In this document: one piece after another, positions 1-9,700 of the stretch
Numbering within the stretch: the stretch's first letter is position 1
Layout of the letters: each line of letters begins with the position of its first letter
Assembly: GCA_049999725.1 (NCBI GenBank)
Contig: JBNGIS010035914.1
Location: forward strand, 1-25,846
Origin: Haplomitrium mnioides
Lineage: Eukaryota > Marchantiophyta > Haplomitriopsida > Calobryales
Reading direction: 5' to 3'
DNA: 25,846 nt
Notes under the pieces: generated by a model
Databases searched by the model: none
Seen by the model: the letters and a program-made list of their open reading frames with translations, nothing else
Told to the model about the DNA's origin: nothing
Position numbers and translations under genes: made by a program

Positions 1-800
1 ATATAAAACGCGGACGAACCGTTGAGTTGAGTCTCCCAAAGGGGGGGATCAGCTTCTGGGGTTTTCATGGATAGGGAAGTCATTGGTTAAAAGAAGAGAG
101 AAAGACAAGCTGGAAGAGGGATGCAGTTATACAGAGAATGGGAACATGATGGTGATATCAAACAAGGCTACATCTGAGGGGTGTTGAATTGGTAGGAGGG
201 TTACAGGAACCAGTATGGTTCTCAGGTGTGGGAAAGTCAGCAAAGGTGGAATTGGGTGGTAAAGGAAAGGTCGACAAGAAGACTCGAAGTATGTGGGGAA
301 CAGACTTGTTGGGTGAATTAAGGACTATTGATGAAGTGTTACAGTTGGTAAGATGTTGGTGAGAAGGGGACCAGTACTCAGAGGGCTTTATCTGATTGGA
401 TCTTTCCCAAGATGGTGTCGCTGGCTGGTAGCTAAGGTAACGAACAAAGTGAACAAAAAAAAAAGTGAAAAACGTTTATGTGTCGTGTGTTGCGTGAGAG
501 TGAAGGGTTTTGTTTGTAATTCCGTTGTTCAGTTCATTAGTTGAAGTTAAGTGTTTATGGTAGTCTGGATAGGTGGTGTCTTTGTATGTGGAAGAAACAT
601 GGTTGATGATTAATGAAGATTGTTATAGGTAGGAGAATACGCTTGAGGAGGTTAGAGTTGAGGAAGGCTGAGGATGTGCAGTGATGTCGTGAACCTGGTT
701 ATTGAATAAAGTGCTATCCAATTTATGTGAATGATTATGTGCTGTCATACATTTGAGTTTTCATGATTTGCTTTTCAAAGTTAGAACACATCTAAGAATC
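1..800. other. Unassigned region, no recognisable gene
   Basis: No reading frame longer than about 63 codons is present and none resembles a family I know. The stretch is G-rich on the plus strand compared with the AT-rich DNA that follows, which may mean it is old transposon sequence, but I see no terminal repeat, polypurine tract or protein motif to support that. Confidence 0.4.
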
Positions 801-892
801 AGACGCATTTGATTTATTTCAATTTCTGTTATGGGATACTGTTCCTAAGCCGGAAGACCAGCCCGCATGCCACAAGTTGTTTGGAGGTCCTA

Positions 893-1079
893 AGCCGATC
901 CTGGGGGAAAGAAGCACCCTCACGATCCCTTGTGTCATGGTGGACTTCACTACCACCACGACCAAGTGTAACCCTTGATAGCCGATCCTGGGGGAAGAAG
1001 CACCCCCACGGTCCCTTGTATCCTGGTGGACTTCACTACCACCACGATCAAGTGTCATCCTAGATAGCCCGATCAGCGG
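893..1079. repeat. Tandem repeat, two copies of an 87-bp unit
   Basis: The unit starts at 893 with agccgatcctgggggaa and begins again at 980; a third copy starts at 1066 but breaks off after about 10 bases. The copies share the core tggtggacttcactaccacc, whose ends (ggtgg/ccacc) are inverted and could form a small hairpin. Differences between copies are scattered substitutions and one indel. The GC content is well above the flanks. It may be part of an old LTR or other mobile element, but no protein or element ends are visible. Confidence 0.75.
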
Positions 1080-1179
1080 GGTTCCGTACTTACCCAACCT
1101 ATTACTCACCGTTCGAAGTTAGGCATATACTACAACTACCGACCATCATATTCAGGGCTCCTCCCCCTATGCCCTAAAC

Positions 1180-1536
1180 TTCAAGACCTAACAAATATTG
1201 ATATTGTTACAAAAATGTCTTCGATTAAGAACTTTCAATGCTTAATCATATTTATAAATCTCTTAAACTATTGCAACATGACATATTGGAATTGAATGCA
1301 ATTCTTGAATGTTATATAAGGTTGAATTGATGGACATTTATTGAGTCAATTTATAATGATAAAAAATTATTTAATTTGATGTATATAGAATAAAACAACT
1401 CAAGTTAGAAAAGAAGTTTATGAGTAACCAATTTTGGAGATATCTTGTTTTGGAATGATTTTTCAACAATGATTTATGTGATTAGAGTATGTAGAGAAAA
1501 CTGTTGTCTTTGTTCATAGTTTTTTTTTTTGAATAG
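1180..1536. other. AT-rich gene-free stretch
   Basis: This is AT-rich sequence with no ORF of note, ending in a T10 run at 1521-1530 just before the inverted-repeat element. I see no gene, RNA or repeat in it. Confidence 0.4.
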
Positions 1537-1612
1537 GGTTTTTACAATATAGCTATACTTACATACATATTTCACAAAATAGCTATGGTTTCCAAAGTTT
1601 TACAAATTAGCT
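1537..1612 (+). repeat. Left terminal inverted repeat of the 1.4-kb element
   Basis: It matches the reverse complement of about 2845-2922. The best-conserved blocks are acaatatagc near the tip and atatttcaca about 30 bases in. Related agctat motifs recur within the arm. The inner boundary is uncertain. Confidence 0.5.
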
Positions 1613-1958
1613 TTGTTTTGCTACAATATACCATCTTTGCAAGCTTAAAAAAATGCCTCTCCTATCTAGTGTTGTGACGTTTTGCATTTCTTCTATCTCC
1701 AAACTTTTTGCAACACAAAGCTTTGACATCAATTGTTTTACTCCCTAAAATATATCATTTTCAAATTTAATTATTGTTTTATTTTCATGCGATCATTATT
1801 TTTCTAGAAAAATCCAATAGAGTGATGTTGCAACTCAAATGCTAGAATATCTAAGATCTTTCATCTTTGAACTCACCATTGTAATTTTCTCCAATAGGCT
1901 CAAATACATGTTATGTTTTACGTTGTAAGGTTTTTAAAATGTTGCAATTCATTAGTGA

Positions 1959-2002
1959 CAATTTTGCACGTCACGTTAAACAATTTTGCACATCATGTTA
2001 AA
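1959..2002. repeat. Two tandem copies of a 22-bp unit
   Basis: Copy one (1959-1980) and copy two (1981-2002) both start caattttgca and end gttaaa, differing at two positions. This is a small internal duplication inside the putative non-autonomous element. Confidence 0.75.
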
Positions 2003-2844
2003 TACTGTGGAGGATTTGCAAGCTTTATAAATTTTTTTCACAATGATATTTTATGCAAAGATGATGAAAATCTTAGAAAGATATTGTTGGTGTTGTGAAG
2101 GTGAAATCTAGTTCTATCTAGACAATACTAAGTCAAAGAATGAGAAACTTAATGAGATCCAAACCTACGCAAAGCAAAAGAAAATCAGACTAAGAGCTAT
2201 CTTATTCCAACAAAACAACCATTGCTTCTAATTGACACATACAATTCTAGAATGTTTCTCATTATTGCAGTCCACTATATAACAATTATATTGCATGGTC
2301 TAAGATTGAGTAGTGTAGATAGATGCTCCAAAGCTATAACATGATGTTTGTTGTCCAAACATCTATCATGAAGAACAATTACATATTTGCAAGATTTTAA
2401 TATAAAAGAAAGGAGAAACACGTAAAATTGCAACGTTAAAGAAGCTAACTACTATGGTTAGGCAGCTGTGATATAACTAGAATGAAATCAGTACTATCAA
2501 CTTCTCATATAGCAGAAGGTTTGTTTTATAGTTCTTCAATATTCTGAAGCAATGCTTGTCATCTCAATCATGTAGAATTATCTGCAAAATTTTCAACCAA
2601 ATAGTATCATTAAGAAACACAAATGAATTATACAACAAACAACTATGCTAGAAGCTCATGTTGGTGAGTACTTTGAATTGTTAGAATATTATCTGAAAAG
2701 GATCACATAGGAACAAAAAGAAGGAATTTGTCCTCACCATCAGAGTTACCACATTGCCTCTACTGGAAGTGCTATGAAATATATCTCCTCCAACGAACTC
2801 CACATTTGTTCGATCCAATCAAGATCGCACGTCATAGCACAATA

Positions 2845-2922
2845 TGGTTTTTCTGTGAAATTTTGAAAATTAGGGTTGTCATGTGAAATATTCTTTTGTG
2901 AAGGGCTATATTGTGAAAATCC
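2845..2922 (-). repeat. Right terminal inverted repeat of the 1.4-kb element
   Basis: Read on the minus strand from 2922, it begins ggattttcacaatatagc and pairs with the left arm at 1537. It has several small indels relative to the left arm, so the element is not recent. Confidence 0.5.
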
Positions 2923-3142
2923 TCCTCCTTAATGTGTTATGTTGTTTAGGGTTTATAAATCCAAGTGTGACTTTTGCATTCATCTCTTGCTAATGGCTCT
3001 AGTACAAATTAGCAAAGGATACTAATTAAAGATTAACAAACATAATAGAGACAACCCACACTCATGTATGGCTAATAAGTACCTGGAGATACAAACTAGG
3101 GATGTGTTTATGATTAGAAACACGATTAGAAGCAACTAACCA
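2923..3142. other. Short intergenic stretch
   Basis: AT-rich sequence between the right end of the putative transposon and the promoter/leader of the large gene. No feature is visible. Confidence 0.35.
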
Positions 3143-3340
3143 TTCAAAAGTGGCGCAGATTTAGCGAATTATCGAACACTAAGATTTGAAACGGAAATAT
3201 AGTTGAGCTGCTCTTGACTAGAACGCGGGCAAGGCCACCGGGAACCGGGGGGCGGCACCAATGGCGGCGTGGGATTGTGGGCCGGTGACTGGGAGACGGG
3301 TGGCCGCATTGCAGTGCGACCCGCGATCGAGTGTGAGCAA

Positions 3341-3374
3341 GAAGGGAAGGGAAGGGAAGGGAAAGGAAAGGGAG
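3341..3374 (+). repeat. GAAGG/GAAAG microsatellite
   Basis: Four units of GAAGG are followed by two of GAAAG and a partial unit. It lies in the presumed promoter or leader of the BAT2-like gene. Confidence 0.85.
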
Positions 3375-3585
3375 GGGGAGTTCATTGTGGTTGCTAGGGC
3401 TTGCCCCGATCTCTCGTCCCTCCTTCCTCTTTTTCTCTGCAGCCCCGCCTGGGCTCCCTCTCTCTCCCTTCCCCCTCCCTCCCTCTCTCCTCCCTACGCA
3501 TCCTCCGATCCTCAATGCATCCATGTCGAGGAATTGGTGTGCCAGATTTGAGGATTAGGGTTTGAAGGGGAGGGACAACCGACCG

Positions 3586-3590
<5 letters not shown>

Positions 3591-3618
<28 letters not shown>
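3591..3618 (+). repeat. (GA)14 microsatellite in the 5' leader
   Basis: A perfect GA dinucleotide run, 51 bp before the start codon of the BAT2-like gene. It is a likely polymorphic site and a candidate GAGA-factor site. Confidence 0.9.
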
Positions 3619-3622
<4 letters not shown>

Positions 3623-3637
3623 AGAGGATTACTTCTG

Positions 3638-3721
3638 ATGCAGGCGGGGGAGGGAGGTAGCAATCCCTATGGCGCGCGCGTCCAGCAGCAGCACCAAATT
3701 TGCGTCAGTGAATCTCAATAA
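3638..3721 (+). other. Short upstream ORF overlapping the main start codon
   Basis: An ATG at 3638, 31 bases upstream of the main ATG at 3669 and therefore in another frame, opens a 27-codon frame ending at TAA 3719-3721, inside the main coding sequence. Its context (ttctgATGc) is weak, lacking G at +4. If the transcript starts upstream of 3638, scanning ribosomes meet this ATG first, and those that use it would bypass the main start. Its function is inferred only from position. Confidence 0.4.
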
Positions 3722-6700
3722 ATCGTATGGGAAACCTGCAGCTGTGCAGGGAGCACCGATTCCCGGGGCTGGGTCGTCTCGGTCGCGGATTTCTGCCCAT
3801 GGCGGCATGCTGCTGCTTTCACGTCCGGCTCGGGCGCAACCTGCGGCCGTGGTGGTTCAGAAAGGAGCCAAGCTAACTGTTCCTAGACCTGTTAACTTAC
3901 CTTCTTTGAGGAGGGAGCATGCTGGGAATGACCCCACTATCTCTCTTGTTGGGGGTACAGGAGCAGCTGGATGGCCGAAGCAGCAACAAAAAGACGTGGA
4001 GGCAGCTGTTAACTCCAATATGGTCGGAGATGGCAATGCGGTTGTTTCAAGATCTACTCCATCGCTGACTTCTGGATCCAGTTGGGGAACCTCGGAGCCT
4101 CTCCCGTCTGTGCATCCTGCGGGTCATCCATCTGTTCATTCCTCTGCAGTGAACGGAGAGTTGCGGCCTTCATCTAAATCTCAAGGGTCAGCAAGAGCCG
4201 GGGTTTATACACCGCCCAGGGCAAGGAGCTTGCATACAAATGCGTCTCCACCGGCCACGACTACTGCAGCTCAGGGTCCAGCAGTGGAGAAGGCTGTTGT
4301 TCTCAGAGGAGAAGACTTTCCTACCCTGCAGGCTGCCCTGCCTCCTCCGCCCGCACCTCTGCAGCAGCGACAGAAGGAGTTGCAGCAGAAACAAAGGGAG
4401 AAGCAGCAGGAGCTAAAAGATCAGCAACATAAGCTTCAACAGCTATCTCAAAAGAATCCTAGAGATGAACCCGCCCAAGTACAGGTGGTCGTCCCTCAGC
4501 TACAGCCATCGCAGCCTGTGTCCTTGCATTCTAAACGTGAACAACCTCATCAGAGCTCTACGAAGGAGAGCACCTCACCATTGGACACCCATGCACCTGG
4601 AACGGTGGCCGCCAGGTCAGGAAGCAACCCAGCTATTTTCGGATCTTCTGCTGTAGCTGGGCGTAATCAGTCCTCCAACTGGACCGATGACGAGCGGGAG
4701 CGTGCTCCTAGCTTCAGGCCCCAAGGGGGTTCGGGTTTATATTCTGAACGATCTCGTCAAGACAGGGATCATTTTCTTGACGATCCCCGTCGCGTGAGCC
4801 GAGGTGATGACTTTGGTTATGGTCGGCCACCTTCTCAAAGAGAGATGCCCACCTCTTTTCGAGCTGGAGTTCGTGAAGGAGGCCCTCGAGATTCTGGTTT
4901 TGGCAGGGACGGGGAAACTGGACGAGACGTAGGTTACAGTGCGGAGGCTGGCTATGCAAGAGAAAATAGTCATAATTCGGGGCACGGAATGGAATACAAT
5001 TTTAGTTTCAATCGTGATGGGGGTTACGGTAGAGAGGCCATGGGTAGCAGGGATGGCCACGGAAGAGAAGGAGGACTCGGTAGGGATTGGGGTTATGGTA
5101 AAGATGGAAACCACATTCGGGACGCTGGGGTAGCAAGGGAAGGAAGGCACAGTGCTTTCGGTCGGGAAGGGGGTGAAGGTGGGAGAGAGTTTGGATCTAG
5201 TAGAGAGAACAACTTAGGTAAGTACAATCATGGCAGGATTGGACCACAGAGGGATTTCCCACACGCCAGGGAAGGTGCATCTTTCAGAGATGGTTATGTC
5301 AAGGAAGGTGGGTTTAGGGAGGGCTTACCGAGGGAAACTAGTTACGGTCGTGAGGGTAATTTTCATCGTGAAGGTCCATATGGGCGAGAAAAGAGGCGAG
5401 TTCAAGGTGGAGAGTTTGATGGAGGACGAGGAAGATATGGGGAGCGATTCAGCAGGGGTGGATCTGGCAGATATGATGGTCTACCGGAATTCAACAGCAA
5501 CAAAGGCAGCCCTTTTTCACCAGGTAGAAGCGGCATTGCCCTGGACCCTAGTATCACTTTCAACAAGGAAAGACGATACGGGATGCCATATGCAGATGGC
5601 CCCTTCATGAAAGAATTTCCTGACTTTCCCGGGATGGATTTCAGAAGTTCCGTGGGTCTTGGGATTGAGACCTTGACAGGTGGCATTGGCCTTGACATGA
5701 AGACCAGGAGAAAGAAAGAGGAGTTGAAAGAGAGTAGCTTTCATGACCCTGAGAGAGAATCTTTTGAAGCAGAGCTTGAGAGGGTTCAAAAGTTGCAGGA
5801 GCAGGATCGGCTGAGGAAAATTGAGGAGAAAGAGCGGGCCATTGAGATGGTCAGGAAGGAGCAGGAGGAGCAGGAGCGGCTTGCAAGGGAGGAGGAAGAG
5901 CGTCAGCTAAGACTTGAACAGGAAGCTAGAGAAGCGATTTCTAGGGCAGAACAAGAGATTCGTGATGCTGCACTGAAGGTTGAAGAAGAACGGCGAGCAA
6001 GAGAGGAGGAGAAGAAATCCATGCAGCTGGAGGAAGAAAGGAGGAAGGAGAATGCCAGACGCAAGCTACTTGAGTTAGAAGAACGAATAGCTAGAAGAGA
6101 AACTGAGAGGAAGCTGAAAGAGGACGAGACTCGTCTTATGGAAGAGAAATCTCGGTCTGGAAATCAGTCACAAGAAGATGAAGGCTTTAGAGTTAGGGAG
6201 GAAGCAGAAAGGGAGGAGGAAGAAAGAATGGTTGCCAGTATCACAGGTGTAGATCAGGACGAAGATGAAAGAGCGCCTCTTAGGCCATCCCGACGGCCTG
6301 CCTCTCCTTATCTGGCAAGGAACTCCCAAGATGAACCATCTTCCCAAATTAAATCTCCTGATATACAAAGCAACTCAACTGGAGGTCGCAGATTGCCTGA
6401 GTTCCGAGGTGGTAGCATATTTGAGCCAGACCGTCCTAGATCTTTTACTTCCTGGAGAAGAGACCCCACTGACAATGGAAATGTGATACCACACAGCTTT
6501 CCCTACTCAAGGGAGGATAGTGTTGATTTTCAGCCTGTTGTGCCCCCTCGGGAGCCTCTTCGAGAGCGGTCACAATCTTCAAGAGGCTTTGGCGACAGAG
6601 ACACCTCACTCTATGGAAGTTCTAGCAGTGCTCTATTCTCGGAAAGTGGTGGAGGTCCTATAGAGTTCCCCAATCGGAAGGAGCGAATGCAGGGCTTTCA

Positions 6701-9700
6701 GGATCGCAGGTGGTCACCATCAGAAGAGATTGGCATTCCAATGAAGCGATCAGTGTCTCCTCATGCATCCAATATGGATAAGGAAGTAGGATATCTGGAT
6801 AATGCTTTTGATAGGGATGGAGACCGGCACTGGGGTAGAGATAAGCTTGACAGGTTAAGGATTAGGGAAGGCCAGGGATTGTCACCATCGGCACCAGCTT
6901 CTTATTTTGAAGGATCTGACTCATTGGACTCGACCTCTTTTGGAAGGTTGAGGCACTCTATGCCAAAACAACCTCGAGTACCTCCTCCTCCCATGCGAAC
7001 TCCTTTGCACAGAGCGCCTACTAAGGTCATTCGGGACCAATCAAGTCCATCGTCATCAACTTTGCTGCTGCCTGTGAATGATGTTTCTTGGCGGCAGGAT
7101 AGCTCTGTAGATAGCCATTCCAATCATCATGATCATCCTGATACCACACATCAAATGGACGGTTTTGTTAAACCAAGCAAACACCCAGAAGGTTCATCAG
7201 TACATCAAGGGTTGCAATCATCTCAGCAGGCGGAAGTGCATGACTGGCAGTTGATGGCCTCCTCCCGAGTCACTTTTTCTCAAGGGCATGGGGATCTACA
7301 GGATGCTAAGTCAGATCGCCAGTCCTTAGGAGGTCTAGAACGAAGTTTTCTGGGGCCTTATGAAGATCATCTGGCTAAGCAGCAAAGTCAGTTAGCAGTA
7401 GAAGAGGACCAGTGTTCAGAAATTGATATGCCATCATCTCAGGATGTTGATTGCATCAGCTCAGGGGAGAAGGATGAAGGAGAAGAAGATGAAGATGATA
7501 AGGGAGAAGATGATGAAGAGGAAGGAGAAGAGGATGATTTTGAAGATGAGGAAGACGATGTGACAGGGGAGTGGGAGGATGATTTGGATCAAGGGGAGAA
7601 GGCAGGAGATAATGTGGCTGATGCAGAGATTGTAGGTGCTTTAGCCAGGGGCTATGAGTCTCCACAGTTGCATATGGAGGGAGAGGACAGAGATGTGGAT
7701 GATGCTGAAGATGAACAAGAAGTCATAGTTGATCAGGGCCTGCACATTGAAGTGGGTGAAGTAACAGACAGAGGTGAGGAAAAGCAATTTCAGGAGAGCC
7801 TCTCAGAGGAGTCCCCAGCTACTTCCGAGCAGCACTCTACTGTGCAAGCTTTTGTGCAGCAAGTTTCATCATCACCATCATCTTTATCTATGACAGCTGA
7901 TTTGCCTCTGCAACTTGATGCCTATGATTGCAGGCAAACTATTGTGCATCAGCAACCCCTTTCTTTTATGACTCTCTCTGCTTCACAACGTCATGCCACT
8001 TCCCCCCCACCTCAACATCCCACTGCAATGACACCAATATCAGTTTTGCAGAACTCAGAGGAGCTTCCAGTAACACTTCAGTTTGGCTTGCTGTCTAGCA
8101 GTTCATTGCTACCAGCTTCTGTTCCTGCAATTCAGATCGGGTCCATTCAAATGCCACTTCATGTTCATGCACCGAGTGGTACACAGCTCATAGCTGCACC
8201 TGCTTCCCAACCTCCATTGTTTCAGTTTGGGCAACTTGGTCATCAGACATCCCTGCCTGGCTTTGTACAGCCATTGCAATGTGTGCCTCAACCATCGTTG
8301 CTATCAGATGTTCAGTTTGTCACTTCCCAGCAGAGTGAGGCAGTAGTGTCAGGCAATGCAGGTTCTGTTTCTCAGGAGCTACATCAATCTGATCAGTTCT
8401 CGTATGAAATAGAGGAGTCCTCGAAGTCACCATGGCCTCATCAATTTTCAGTGGACTCAAAATTTGCTGCAGACCTTGATAATGGTACATTAAAAAGTGG
8501 CGGGAAAACAAATTTGCGTGTAGACAGAAGAAGCCATGATCAGGGGTCTTGGGATGTTTCAGTTATGCATGCTACCTTACCCCAGATTGAAGTTGATCAC
8601 ACAGAGCAATTTGGCCAGCATGGTGGTTCTGAAGGTGCCTGCTCTTCTGAAAACAGTGTGGTAACTCCTACAGACGGTTCTCTTGATCACTTGCATGGAA
8701 GCGATAGTTCTTGGCATCAACATTATGCAGGTGGCCGAGGTAGAGGAGCTGTTAACCGATGGACAGGTCCATCTGGTCGGGGGAGGGGAAGGAATGGCTC
8801 CCTTCAGGGTGGTAGGGGTTTCTCCCAGGGTTCATCTGATGGTGCAAATGCATTTTTGGTTAATTATTCTCCAGATTCTGGAGTTGATGGAGGATTGGTT
8901 CGGACACGGCCAAGTCGTCGTAGCAGTTATCGGCGAACAGAATTCAAGGCTAGGGATGCATCATTGCCGTCAGGGTTTGGGGATCCTGTGGGAACTACAA
9001 AGCAGCCACAGACTAGAGAGAAGTACTCACAATTGTCTGGGTGGTCAGATGTACCGATTTCCACTGGAGACCCTGGGCAAAGCAATCAGTCATTGCCAGG
9101 AGGTCGGTCCATGCAAAATAATCATGGCAGGGGTGAGAGATCTGGTGGTGGCCGTGGGCCTGGAATGAGTATATCACGCCCAGCAGAGGGATTACTTGGT
9201 AAATATACTCCAAATAAGATATCTGAATCTTCGACTCAAAGCAGTGTAGTGCATGCCTATGATCAGCCAGGCATTGAAGGTCCAAGTGATGAGGATGACT
9301 TCATAGAGGTGCGGTCAAAACGACAAATGCTGAATGACAGGCGAGAGCAAAGAGAAAAGGAAATCAAAGCAAAATCCAAGGACTTGAAGGTAGTATGCTC
9401 CCATTCACTTCCATAGTCTGTTTTATAACAGCTGTTGTATTGTGTTTTCTCTGTCTGATGATGAATGAAAGAGGCGTGATGCCAGGCATTGCCACATGGA
9501 TGGTATAGTTTGTTCAGCCAAGGTTCTAAGCATCCACATTCAGTTATTGATCTGTAACTTTGTTCCAATCAATCAATAAGATTTTCTGGTTGTTCAGGCG
9601 AAGGAGCTGGCTGCCAGGAAGCAAAGAATGCCTACAAAAACTGGGTTTTCAGGAGAAGGGATAGCAGGTAATAGTAAGTCAACTGCAGTAGCTGGAGCTG

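Larger units (their letters stand above)
1537..2922. mobile_element. Probable non-autonomous DNA transposon with degenerate terminal inverted repeats
   Basis: The left end reads ggtttttacaatatagc at 1537. The reverse complement of the right end, finishing at 2922, reads ggattttcacaatatagc. The similarity continues inward for about 70-80 bases with small gaps; both arms carry atatttcaca and a later tttca/ttcca block. The 1.4-kb interior is AT-rich and has only a 61-codon ORF of no recognisable family, so the element cannot encode its own transposase. Long, imperfect arms starting with GG and containing short repeated motifs fit a Mutator-like (MULE) derivative best. I could not find a convincing target-site duplication, so the exact ends are approximate. 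Confidence 0.55.
3143..3668 (+). promoter_or_regulatory. Promoter-proximal region and 5' leader of the BAT2-like gene
   Basis: Composition changes abruptly here from AT-rich to GC-rich. It contains a (GAAGG)n-type tract near 3341-3374, a long C/T-rich tract at about 3405-3490 and a perfect (GA)14 run. Pyrimidine-rich and GA-rich stretches next to a start codon are common in plant 5' untranslated leaders, and GA repeats can be bound by BBR/BPC (GAGA-binding) factors. I see no clear TATA box, and the transcription start cannot be placed from sequence alone. Confidence 0.5.

Noticed and set aside
353-544. 63-codon ORF in the first kilobase
   Set aside because: Short, with a lysine/basic run from an A-rich tract and no family resemblance.
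819-1109. Overlapping 84- and 96-codon ORFs on both strands
   Set aside because: They follow the 87-bp tandem repeat, whose length is a multiple of three; the peptides simply repeat and show no domain.
3261-3551. 96-codon plus-strand ORF starting in a good context (ccaATGGCG) upstream of the BAT2-like gene
   Set aside because: It is mostly encoded by GAAGG and C/T microsatellite sequence, its peptide is low complexity and matches no family, and similar ORFs appear on the opposite strand for the same reason.
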